Positions 26,094 to 33,347 of a stretch of DNA of 64,000 bases are shown here, one piece after another. Under the pieces are notes generated by a model. That model made no database searches, was not told the origin of the DNA, and was given only the letters and a program-made list of their open reading frames with translations. Location: contig NZ_JBNATW010000001.1 in the NCBI RefSeq assembly GCF_049701175.1, positions 1 through 64,000 on the forward strand. The letters are read 5' to 3'. Within the stretch, counting starts at the first letter, position 1; each line of letters starts with the position of its first letter. The stretch is from Thermovenabulum sp049701175 (GTDB lineage Bacteria; Bacillota; Thermosediminibacteria; Thermosediminibacterales; Thermosediminibacteraceae). The translations under genes and the position numbers were made by a program.

Positions 26094-26819
26094 TATGAGA
26101 CTGGCAGCTTCTTCATCAAAGATGCAAGTAACATCGGGATGTATCAGCAAAAAAGAGGCCGGCACTTTTGTTGATACAGATTCATCGCCCAATAACTCAG
26201 AAATAATTTTTGCCTTGCTTTTACCACTTGCAAGTAAAAGGATTTTTTTGGCTTTCATTATTGTCCCAAGCCCCATGGTGATGGCATATTGGGGAACCTT
26301 GTCTAAACTTTCGAAAAATCTTGCATTTGCTTTTCTGGTCTCTTCTGCAAGCTTTGTAACATGAGTGGTGGTGATTAATTCATCCCCCGGCTCATTAAAG
26401 CCAATATGACCGTTTGTACCAATTCCCAAAACCTGCATGTCTATCCTTTGGTGCTTCATAATTTTCTCATCGTACCTTCGACATTCTTCTTCTATGTTTT
26501 CAGCAGCACCATCAGGAATATGTATGTTTTGCTGGGGAATATTTATATGTTTAAAAAAATTTTCATACATATAATAATGGTAGCTATTTTTATCTGAAGG
26601 AGAAAGCCCCACGTATTCGTCCAAATTAAAGGTTATCACTTGAGAAAAATCTACTTCGCCTTTTTTATAAAGTTTTACAAGCTCCCTATACATTCCAAGA
26701 GGCGTGCTCCCCGTTGCAAGACCAAGAACAAGATTGGGCTTTTTCTTAATTTCATTGGCTACAATTTGTGCTGCCTTTTTGCTTAATTCATCATAATCCC
26801 TGACAATAATCACATTCAT
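26076..26819 (-). CDS. nagB: Glucosamine-6-phosphate deaminase
   Basis: NagB converts glucosamine 6-phosphate to fructose 6-phosphate and ammonia. The 247-residue protein has LGLATGSTPLGMY (phosphate loop, near 33), the catalytic Asp in FNLDEYVGL (near 67), GIGTNGHIGFNEPG (near 130) and the usual C-terminal ASFLLIHPD. It follows a GntR-family regulator by 17 bases; nagA is not here, so the deacetylase must be elsewhere if GlcNAc is the carbon source. Confidence 0.96.
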   Translation of the reverse strand: MNVIIVRDYDELSKKAAQIVANEIKKKPNLVLGLATGSTPLGMYRELVKLYKKGEVDFSQVITFNLDEYVGLSPSDKNSYHYYMYENFFKHINIPQQNIHIPDGAAENIEEECRRYDEKIMKHQRIDMQVLGIGTNGHIGFNEPGDELITTTHVTKLAEETRKANARFFESLDKVPQYAITMGLGTIMKAKKILLLASGKSKAKIISELLGDESVSTKVPASFLLIHPDVTCIFDEEAASLIKGRGE

Positions 26820-26836
26820 AATTTATTCCTCCGCAT

Positions 26837-27550
26837 TTAAAAGTTTTTTATCAAATTAACGGTAACTTTAAAAAGATCCGATCTATAAAAAGATACTTCA
26901 TAGTATATAGGTTCTTCCTGGTAATAGATGCTCTCAATTTTTAAAAGAGGGGTTTCTTCTCTTATTTCAAGTACCTTTATCAAATCCGGTGCAGGAAAAA
27001 CGGCAGAAAAAGTAAGTTTTGATTTTATTATTCTAATTCCGTATTCCTCATTTAGCACCTTATGCAATGAGCCTGAGAGCTTTTGGATGTCGATACCGGG
27101 AACTATTTTTTCCCAAATATACACTGATTCAACAGCTACAGGCATATCACCGGCTATTCTTAGCCTAATGGCTTTTACAATACTATCATCCTCATTAATG
27201 TTTAAAAACTTCGCAATTTTCCCGGCTTTATCCTTTGAAAAGTCTAAAATTTTGGTTTTAGGCACCAGTCCCTCTTTTTCAGCCATCTCGGTAAAGCTCA
27301 TTATTCCTACCTGTTCAATGGGATAAGCTGTAATAAAACTCCCCTTTCCCCTCTCCCTTTTTATTAACCCTTCTAATTCCAATTCCTTAAGTGCTTGTCT
27401 TACAGTCATCCTGCTTATATTGAATTTTTCACAATACTCCCTTTCGGAAGGCAAAAGATCCCCTGGTTTTAAATTGTTGTTTTTTATCTCTTCTTTAATG
27501 TAATTTTTTAATTGGTAATAAACAGGTATTGGGCTTTTTTTATCTATCAT
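26837..27550 (-). CDS. GntR/HutC-family regulator, probable NagR (YvoA-like)
   Basis: The 237-residue protein has an N-terminal winged helix (residues about 8-75, with PGDLLPSEREYCEKFNISRM and KRERGKGSF) and a C-terminal UTRA ligand-binding domain. Regulators of this type next to nagB sense glucosamine 6-phosphate or N-acetylglucosamine 6-phosphate and repress amino-sugar genes. A perfect palindrome overlaps its own promoter, indicating autoregulation of the gntR-nagB pair. Confidence 0.92.
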   Translation of the reverse strand: MIDKKSPIPVYYQLKNYIKEEIKNNNLKPGDLLPSEREYCEKFNISRMTVRQALKELELEGLIKRERGKGSFITAYPIEQVGIMSFTEMAEKEGLVPKTKILDFSKDKAGKIAKFLNINEDDSIVKAIRLRIAGDMPVAVESVYIWEKIVPGIDIQKLSGSLHKVLNEEYGIRIIKSKLTFSAVFPAPDLIKVLEIREETPLLKIESIYYQEEPIYYEVSFYRSDLFKVTVNLIKNF

Positions 27551-27568
27551 GTTACATCACCTGGAAAT

Positions 27569-27602
27569 ATTTTATCATTATGATGTATAGTTGTCTATAC
27601 AT
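27569..27602 (-). promoter_or_regulatory. Promoter and palindromic operator of the gntR-nagB operon
   Basis: On the minus strand TAGACA (27597-27592) and TAAAAT (27574-27569) are 17 bases apart. A perfect inverted repeat, ATGTATAG-N4-CTATACAT (27583-27602), covers the -35 box. Its core TATAGACA resembles sites bound by HutC-type GntR proteins, so binding here would block RNA polymerase. Confidence 0.6.
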
Positions 27603-27777
27603 TTTAATTATTTTTTTAAAATGACTTAATTCTGTCTTGTCCTCTGACTAAATAATATATATAATTATATTATGATTACAGTATAAAAATAATAATATAT
27701 AAAAAATTATTCATTCTTAAGATTTTAAAAATATGCTATGCTAAAATTTTCATTACATTTAGTTGATGGAGGATATC

Positions 27778-28122
27778 ATGGATAAGCAAGAATTTAAGAA
27801 AAAGATTGAAAAGACCGCTGAGATTTTTAAAGCCTTAGGACATCCTGCAAGATTATGCATTGTATGCAAATTAATGTGCAAAGACTGCAATGTTACCGAG
27901 CTTCAGGACTGTTTAGACCTACCTCAATCAACAGTTTCACAGCATTTATCCGCCTTAAAATCGAAGGGAATCATAAAGGGGAAAAGAGCTGGGGTAGAAG
28001 TGATTTACTCTGTAGTAAACGAAGACGTAAAAAAAATTGTAAAAATGCTTCTAAAATTAGATGAAAATCAACAGGTAATAAAATCCATTGACGAAATATT
28101 AAAAGAAAAAGTTGAAAATTAA
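27778..28122 (+). CDS. ArsR/SmtB-family regulator rich in cysteine
   Basis: The 114-residue winged-helix repressor has the family core LGHPARLCIV and recognition helix LPQSTVSQHLSALK. Five cysteines (27, 30, 34, 37 and 45) cluster around helices 2 and 3, before and within the TELQDCLDLPQ segment where metal- or thiol-sensing ArsR proteins have their ligands; a metal, Fe-S cluster or sulfur-species sensor is possible. The start ATG at 27778 has GGAGG 5 bases upstream, better than the in-frame TTG at 27763. It is a single gene with its own terminator, so the target is not obvious. Confidence 0.9.
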   Translation: MDKQEFKKKIEKTAEIFKALGHPARLCIVCKLMCKDCNVTELQDCLDLPQSTVSQHLSALKSKGIIKGKRAGVEVIYSVVNEDVKKIVKMLLKLDENQQVIKSIDEILKEKVEN

Positions 28123-28131
28123 AGCCTTTCG

Positions 28132-28158
28132 CTTTTACCGCTCCGGTAAAAGTTTTTT
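28132..28158 (+). terminator. Terminator of the ArsR-family gene
   Basis: CTTTTACCG and CGGTAAAAG form a perfect 9-bp stem with a CTC loop, followed by seven T. It lies 10 bases after the stop codon. Confidence 0.9.
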
Positions 28159-28174
28159 TATTTTTTTTTGCTAT

Positions 28175-28657
28175 TTAATCTGCTATTATCTGAGATTTTA
28201 ATATAACGTACTTGCATGTTTGCGGTATCATGTTTTGTATTTTATTACTTTCTTCTTTATTCCTTGAAAATGCTCTAACGCAAAGAACTTCCCTTCTGTT
28301 TCGATATCCTTTATATGTCATTACCGGAATATTTTTATCACGTAAGATATCTGCCAACTGCTTTCCTGTCTCGCTGTCAGGCGGCGTTATCTCAAATACA
28401 AATACCTTATCCTTTGAAGTTAAATCGAGCAGAAGACCGGGAATATATGTTCCAAAAAAGGATGCAATACAAATTGCAAAAATGGTGTATTTATTGTCAG
28501 ACTTAACCATTTGTGAAATTGTAGAGAGGGCAAAAAATGTACTCCAAAAATTTAATAAACCTGATAAAAAGTACTTTCTATGGATCAAAAAGAGATTTTT
28601 TAAGGAAGCCATTATTGTGTCAAGCAATCTAAAGGTAAATACAATCATCAATTCCAT
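28175..28657 (-). CDS. DUF5698/DUF2179 membrane protein (UPF0316 family)
   Basis: The 160-residue protein has three hydrophobic segments in its first 75 residues (DUF5698) and a C-terminal soluble DUF2179 domain of about 75 residues (VFEITPPDSETGKQLADIL onward). DUF2179 is a small ferredoxin-like domain also found in YitT-type proteins and suggested to bind a nucleotide or small ligand. Function is unknown. AAAGGAGGGG precedes the start. It lies downstream of groEL but behind a hairpin. Confidence 0.85.
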   Translation of the reverse strand: MELMIVFTFRLLDTIMASLKNLFLIHRKYFLSGLLNFWSTFFALSTISQMVKSDNKYTIFAICIASFFGTYIPGLLLDLTSKDKVFVFEITPPDSETGKQLADILRDKNIPVMTYKGYRNRREVLCVRAFSRNKEESNKIQNMIPQTCKYVILKSQIIAD

Positions 28658-28759
28658 ATTGCCCCTCCTTTCTTTCGATAATCTTTTACTAAAAAATCAT
28701 AAAACAGCATAAATTAAACCCTGCAGTATTTTAAAACTACAGGGTATTATAAACAATCG

Positions 28760-28785
28760 GAGCCCGCGTTTTGCGGGCTCTTTTT
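28760..28785 (-). terminator. Hairpin after groEL
   Basis: GAGCCCGC and GCGGGCTC form an 8-bp GC-rich stem just past the groEL stop. The T-run is strong only on the + strand; on the minus strand the tail is CGATTGTTTATAA, so termination of groEL may be partial. A second weaker hairpin with a CCCTG/CAGGG stem lies at about 28721-28745. Confidence 0.6.
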
Positions 28786-28787
28786 CA

Positions 28788-30398
28788 TTAATACATATCA
28801 GGGTTTGGCATAGGTGGATTCTTTTCCTTCTCAGGAATTTCTGCAACAACAGCTTCAGTAGTGAGAACCATAGCAGCTACACTTGCTGCATTCTGGAGTG
28901 TCGAACGGGTTACCTTAGTTGGATCTACAATGCCTCTTTCAATCATGTTGCAGAATTCTTCACGGAGAGCATCAAAACCAATACCCTTTTCCATTGTCTT
29001 CAATTTTTCTACAATTACAGAACCGTCTTTACCGGCATTGTATGCTATTTGTCTTACAGGTGCTTCTAATGCTCTCCTTATAATATCTACACCAATCTTT
29101 TCATCGCCTTCAGCCTGAACTTTGTCAAGTGCAGGTAATGCATTTATAAACGCAGTTCCGCCACCGGGTACGATACCTTCTTCAACAGCTGCTTTTGTTG
29201 CGGAGAGTGCGTCTTCAATCCTGTGTTTCTTTTCCTTTAGTTCAGTTTCGGTTGCAGCACCAACTTTAATTACAGCTACGCCGCCAGCAAGTTTTGCAAG
29301 CCTTTCCTGCAATTTCTCTCTATCGAAGTCAGAGGTTGTCTCTTCAATCTGCGCTTTGATTGAATTGATCCTCTTCTTGATTTCTTCCTTATCGCCGTAT
29401 CCGTCAACAATAATTGTGTTTTCCTTACCTACTTTAACCTGTCTTGCCCTTCCGAGCATATCAATTGTAGCGTTCTTTATGTCAAATCCGAGCTCTTCTG
29501 AAATTACCTGGCCACCGGTTAAAATTGCAATATCCTGCAGCATTGCCTTTCTCCTGTCGCCAAAGCCAGGAGCTTTGACAGCTACAGAAAGTAATGTTCC
29601 GCGGAGTTTATTGACAACTAAGGTTGCTAAAGCTTCACCTTCCACATCTTCAGCAATGATCAAAAGTTTTCCGCCGTTTTGGACAACCTTTTCTAAAATA
29701 GGTATCAAGTCCTGAACATTGGAAAGCTTTTTATCTGTTATTAAAATATAGGGTTCATCTAAAACGGCTTCCATTTTTTCTGTATCAGTTACCATATAGG
29801 GGGATATGTAACCCCTGTCGAATTCCATTCCTTCTACTACTTCCAAGGTGGTGCCCATCGTCTTGGACTCTTCTACGGTGATAACACCATCTTTTCCTAC
29901 CTTTTCCATAGCTTCAGCAATGAGATTTCCGATTTCCTCATCTGCTGCGGAAATGGAAGCAACCTGAGCGATAGCTTCTTTTGTTTCTACGGGTTTGCTG
30001 AAGGTCTTCAACTCTTCTACAACAGCTTTTACTGCTTTTTCAATTCCCTTTTTGATAAGCATTGGATTTGCTCCAGCAACAACGTTTTTCATACCTTCAT
30101 GAATGATTGCCTGAGCAAGCAGTGTTGCTGTTGTAGTACCGTCACCTGCTACATCCTGAGTCTTGGTAGCAACCTCTTTTATGAGCTGAGCTCCCATGTT
30201 TTCAAAGGGATCCTCTAATTCAATTTCTCTTGCAATGGTAACACCATCGTTAGTAATGGTGGGCGTTCCAAATTTCTTGTCAAGAACAACGTTGCGTCCT
30301 TTTGGTCCAAGAGTAACCTTAACGGTATTTGCTAATTTATCAATTCCTCTTAAAAGAGCCCTGCGAGCTTCTTCATCAAACAAAATCTGTTTTGCCAT
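28788..30398 (-). CDS. groEL: Chaperonin GroEL (60 kDa)
   Basis: GroEL forms the double-ring folding chamber with GroES. The 536-residue sequence is complete: KVTLGPKGRNVVLDKKFGTP and GDGTTTATLLAQAI (ATP site), GGVAVIKVGAATETELKEKK and EEGIVPGGG near 408. The tail ends MPNPDMY rather than the long GGM repeat of E. coli; in Firmicutes the tail is often short. It is the second gene of the groES-groEL operon, 21 bases after groES, and is controlled by the upstream CIRCE element. Confidence 0.98.
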   Translation of the reverse strand: MAKQILFDEEARRALLRGIDKLANTVKVTLGPKGRNVVLDKKFGTPTITNDGVTIAREIELEDPFENMGAQLIKEVATKTQDVAGDGTTTATLLAQAIIHEGMKNVVAGANPMLIKKGIEKAVKAVVEELKTFSKPVETKEAIAQVASISAADEEIGNLIAEAMEKVGKDGVITVEESKTMGTTLEVVEGMEFDRGYISPYMVTDTEKMEAVLDEPYILITDKKLSNVQDLIPILEKVVQNGGKLLIIAEDVEGEALATLVVNKLRGTLLSVAVKAPGFGDRRKAMLQDIAILTGGQVISEELGFDIKNATIDMLGRARQVKVGKENTIIVDGYGDKEEIKKRINSIKAQIEETTSDFDREKLQERLAKLAGGVAVIKVGAATETELKEKKHRIEDALSATKAAVEEGIVPGGGTAFINALPALDKVQAEGDEKIGVDIIRRALEAPVRQIAYNAGKDGSVIVEKLKTMEKGIGFDALREEFCNMIERGIVDPTKVTRSTLQNAASVAAMVLTTEAVVAEIPEKEKNPPMPNPDMY

Positions 30399-30419
30399 TT
30401 TTCATCCCCCCTGTAAAAA

Positions 30420-30704
30420 TTATTCAATTACCGCAAGCACATCGCTTTGTCTTAAAATTAAGTACTCTTGATCGTCAATCTTTACTTCTGTACCTGCATA
30501 TTTAGAGAAAATAACTTTGTCTCCAACCTTCACTTCCAAGGGCACCCTTTGCCCATCAATAATTTCACCAGTTCCTACAGCAATAACTTCACCCTTTTGA
30601 GGTTTTTCCTTAGCAGTATCGGGAAGAACGATGCCGCCCTTTGTTTTTTCCTCTTTGTCAATTACTTTAACAACTATTCTATCACCGAGAGGTCTTAATG
30701 CCAT
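30420..30704 (-). CDS. groES: Co-chaperonin GroES (10 kDa)
   Basis: GroES caps the GroEL ring. From the ATG at 30704, preceded by AAAGGAGGG, the protein has 94 residues, the family's usual size; a longer in-frame extension to 30755 would run to within 13 bases of the CIRCE element and is rejected. Motifs: RPLGDRIVVK at the start, the mobile loop around KTKGGIVLPDTAKEKPQKG and the roof region VKVGDKVIFSKYAGTEVK. Confidence 0.97.
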   Translation of the reverse strand: MALRPLGDRIVVKVIDKEEKTKGGIVLPDTAKEKPQKGEVIAVGTGEIIDGQRVPLEVKVGDKVIFSKYAGTEVKIDDQEYLILRQSDVLAVIE

Positions 30705-30741
30705 TTTAAACCCTCCTTTTTCTTGGTTTACTGTGATTTTA

Positions 30742-30768
30742 TTAGCACTCAACATTAATGAGTGCTAA
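30742..30768 (-). promoter_or_regulatory. CIRCE element (HrcA operator)
   Basis: TTAGCACTC and GAGTGCTAA form the canonical 9-9-9 inverted repeat of CIRCE, bound by the HrcA repressor in Firmicutes heat-shock operons. It lies between the groES promoter and ribosome site. Confidence 0.97.
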
Positions 30769-30779
30769 TCACAATTCAA

Positions 30780-30808
30780 ATAATAACCAAATTAGGTATA
30801 AAAATCAA
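30780..30808 (-). promoter_or_regulatory. Promoter of groESL
   Basis: On the minus strand TTGATT (30808-30803) and TATTAT (30785-30780) are 17 bases apart. The predicted start site falls about 5 bases before CIRCE, so HrcA bound there would block initiation. Confidence 0.75.
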
Positions 30809-30965
30809 TCCCCCCTTCGAAATTTTTTTTACTTATTTTACCCTAATTACGCTTAAAATTTTCTTCTTTTACTTTTTTTCTTCTGTTATTTTTAATTTTC
30901 TTTTAAATTTTTTTCAAAAAAACTTTTCTGTATATATAATATCCATTTTTAGAAAAAAAATACAA

Positions 30966-31451
30966 CTATTTTCCACAATCCTTTACTTCTCCCCTCAAAA
31001 CCTCTACGGCATGAGGAATTGCAGGTAAAATTACCGACAAATTCTCCCTTACTCCCTTTGGACTCCCCGGAAGGTTTATTATGAGGGTCTTTCCCCTTAT
31101 CCCCGCCACAGCTCTGGAAAGCATTGCATGGGGAGTCTTTGAAAGGCTTGCCATTCTCATAGCTTCCGGAATACCCGGGACGAGCTTTTCAACAACCGCA
31201 AGGGTAGCCTCAGGGGTATTATCTCTCGGGGATAAACCAGTTCCTCCTGTTGTCAATATTATATCAAGGCCCTTATCGGACATAAGAATAAGTTCTTTCT
31301 TTAATACCTCCAAATCATCGGGCAAAATTTTATAATCCTCTACTATTCCCCCTATTTTCCTGATCATTTCTTCTATTACTTTGCCGCTTAAATCTTCCCT
31401 TTCTCCTTTTGAACCCCTGTCGCTTGCCGTTATTATACCAACCCTAAGCAT
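30966..31451 (-). CDS. mog: Molybdenum cofactor biosynthesis protein MogA/MoaB
   Basis: The 161-residue protein belongs to the MoaB/Mog family, which adenylates molybdopterin ahead of metal insertion by MoeA. Motifs are TASDRGSKGEREDLSG near residue 9, TTGGTGLSPRDNTPEAT near 72 and LPGSPKGVRENL near 133. The ATG at 31451 overlaps the MOSC gene's stop; it is preferred to a TTG two codons upstream because of ribosome-site spacing. It is the last gene of the six-gene cofactor operon. Confidence 0.94.
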   Translation of the reverse strand: MLRVGIITASDRGSKGEREDLSGKVIEEMIRKIGGIVEDYKILPDDLEVLKKELILMSDKGLDIILTTGGTGLSPRDNTPEATLAVVEKLVPGIPEAMRMASLSKTPHAMLSRAVAGIRGKTLIINLPGSPKGVRENLSVILPAIPHAVEVLRGEVKDCGK

Positions 31452-31881
31452 TTTCAATCACCTCAATGGAATCTCCCGGATAAACCATTCCTCCTTTTAG
31501 AACCTTTGCAAAAACCCCTTCTCTTGGCATAATACAATCACCGGTTTGGTAGTAAACAGCACACCTTTCATGGCAGACTTTGCCTTTTTGGCTTATTTCA
31601 AGGATGACTTCTCCCACTTTTATTTTAGTCCCAATATCAATTTTTGAAAAATCAATACCTTCTGTTGTGATATTCTCAGCAAAATCGCCGGGATTGACTC
31701 TAAGCCCCTTTTCCCTCATCTTGTTTATACTTTCAATAGCAAGAAGGCTTATTTGCCTGTGCCATCCACCTGCATGGGCATCTCCTTCAATACCATAATC
31801 CTCAAGGATTTTTACGAAATCCACATTACGCTTTTTTTCACCTTTTTTTTCACTTACTGAAACAGCCACTACTTTTCCCAT
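31444..31881 (-). CDS. MOSC-domain protein
   Basis: MOSC domains occur at the C-terminus of Moco sulfurase and in stand-alone sulfur carriers. The 145-residue protein is a bare MOSC domain with GIEGDAHAGGWHRQISLLA (residues about 29-48), GDFAENITTEG near 65 and the conserved Cys in HERCAVYYQTGDCIM near residue 105. It may handle sulfur transfer to the cofactor. It overlaps moaC by 13 bases and mog by 8. Confidence 0.93.
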   Translation of the reverse strand: MGKVVAVSVSEKKGEKKRNVDFVKILEDYGIEGDAHAGGWHRQISLLAIESINKMREKGLRVNPGDFAENITTEGIDFSKIDIGTKIKVGEVILEISQKGKVCHERCAVYYQTGDCIMPREGVFAKVLKGGMVYPGDSIEVIENA

Positions 31882-32363
31882 GGTTTTTCTTCCTCCCTTA
31901 TAAAATTTCCAGTTTTTCCTCCGCTTTTTTCCAAAAGCTGAATATTTTTTATAACCATACCTTTATCCACTGCTTTACACATATCATAAATTGTAAGGCA
32001 CGCAATGGACACTGCTGTTAAAGCTTCCATTTCTGCACCGGTTCTCCCGATGCTTTTTGCCCTTGCCTCTACCCTAATGGCATTTTCTCTTTCAATTATT
32101 TCAAAATAAATATCTACCCCAGTGAGAGGAATATTGTGGCACATGGGTATCAACCTCGAAGTTTCTTTGGCACCCATAATACCTGCCACCTGTGCAACTG
32201 CAAGGACATCTCCTTTTTTCATTTTTCCCTCAACAACCATTTTCAAAGTTTCTTGCGACATATATACATAACCGCAGGCTTTTGCTTCCCTGAAACTTAC
32301 ATCCTTTTCGCTGACATCTACCATTTTAGCCCTACCCTGTTCGTTAAAATGGGTAAACTCCAT
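31869..32363 (-). CDS. moaC: Cyclic pyranopterin monophosphate synthase accessory protein MoaC
   Basis: MoaC turns the MoaA product, 3',8-cyclo-GTP, into cyclic pyranopterin monophosphate. The 164-residue sequence is typical: TAVSIACLTIYDMCKAVDKG in the C-terminal third, with the catalytic Lys and Asp, MCHNIPLTGVDI near residue 75 and a conserved GAEMEALTAV. It starts 3 bases after the moaA stop with AGGAGG upstream. Confidence 0.96.
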   Translation of the reverse strand: MEFTHFNEQGRAKMVDVSEKDVSFREAKACGYVYMSQETLKMVVEGKMKKGDVLAVAQVAGIMGAKETSRLIPMCHNIPLTGVDIYFEIIERENAIRVEARAKSIGRTGAEMEALTAVSIACLTIYDMCKAVDKGMVIKNIQLLEKSGGKTGNFIREEEKPWEK

Positions 32364-32366
32364 TTC

Positions 32367-33347
32367 TTAACCTCCTATCTGCCACATTCTTCTTTTCGTT
32401 TCTTCATAATCAGTGCTCTCATCATATTTCATGTTGTGACTGTAAGGTTTTATGGACAGAGCTTCCCCAAAAGCCTTTTGAATTTGCTCCATATCAGCAT
32501 TGTTTCTCAATACTTCCTTTACATCCAGCTCCTTTGAGGAAGCAAGGCAGGGTTTTAATTTACCATCTGCAGTCAGCCTTATCCTATTGCATTTTTCGCA
32601 AAAATGCCTGCTAATAGGTGTAATAAAACCAATAAACCCTTTCGCATTTTTTAATTTAAAGTATTCGGCAGGCCCGCTGCCTTCTATATTTTCCACCTTT
32701 ATTAAATCACTTTTAATCTTAGATTTAATTTCCTGTGCAGAAATGAACCTTCCTTTTGCCCAGCCTCCTTCCCCTAAGGGCATCAATTCGATAAAACGTA
32801 TAACAAGAGGATATTCAATGGTAAGTTTTGCAAAGTCGTCGATTTCATCATCGTTAAATCCTTTAGCAACGACCGTATTTATTTTTACAGGATTAAAACC
32901 CAAATTCAGTGCTTCTTTTATGCCCTCCAATACATCCCCTAATTTTCCCCTCCTTGTAATGTAAGAAAACTTTTCAGCTTTCAATGTATCCAAACTGAAA
33001 TTAACCCTCTTTAGTCCGGCTTTTTTAAGTTCCTTTGACATTTCTTTAAACATCGAGCCATTTGTAGTCATTGAAATATCCTTAATCCCATTTATTTTTG
33101 AAAGGGCATTAATAAATTCTACAATGCCTTTCCTAACAAGAGGCTCCCCACCTGTAACCCTTACCCTTTCTATACCTAAAGGTGCTACGGCCTTTACAAA
33201 TTGAAGGATCTCTTCAAAGCTCAAAATATCCTCATGTTTTAAAGCTCTTACCCCTTCTTCCGGCATGCAATATCTGCACCTAAAATTGCACCTGTCGGTT
33301 ACAGAGATTCTAAGGTAATTTATTTTCCTCCCGTATTTATCAATCAT
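32367..33347 (-). CDS. moaA: GTP 3',8-cyclase (MoaA), radical SAM
   Basis: MoaA starts molybdopterin synthesis by rearranging GTP. The 326-residue protein has the radical SAM cluster motif CNFRCRYCMPEEG at about residues 20-32, VTGGEPLVR for SAM binding near 65, and the C-terminal second cluster in CEKCNRIRLTADGKLKPCL near 255-275. The usual C-terminal GG is present as WQIGG. The start follows directly on the stop of the fusion gene upstream. Confidence 0.96.
   Translation of the reverse strand: MIDKYGRKINYLRISVTDRCNFRCRYCMPEEGVRALKHEDILSFEEILQFVKAVAPLGIERVRVTGGEPLVRKGIVEFINALSKINGIKDISMTTNGSMFKEMSKELKKAGLKRVNFSLDTLKAEKFSYITRRGKLGDVLEGIKEALNLGFNPVKINTVVAKGFNDDEIDDFAKLTIEYPLVIRFIELMPLGEGGWAKGRFISAQEIKSKIKSDLIKVENIEGSGPAEYFKLKNAKGFIGFITPISRHFCEKCNRIRLTADGKLKPCLASSKELDVKEVLRNNADMEQIQKAFGEALSIKPYSHNMKYDESTDYEETKRRMWQIGG

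Noticed and set aside
28760..28785. Strong terminator for groEL on the minus strand
   Set aside because: The T-run is on the + strand side; on the minus strand only a weak tail follows, so a full minus-strand terminator is not claimed.
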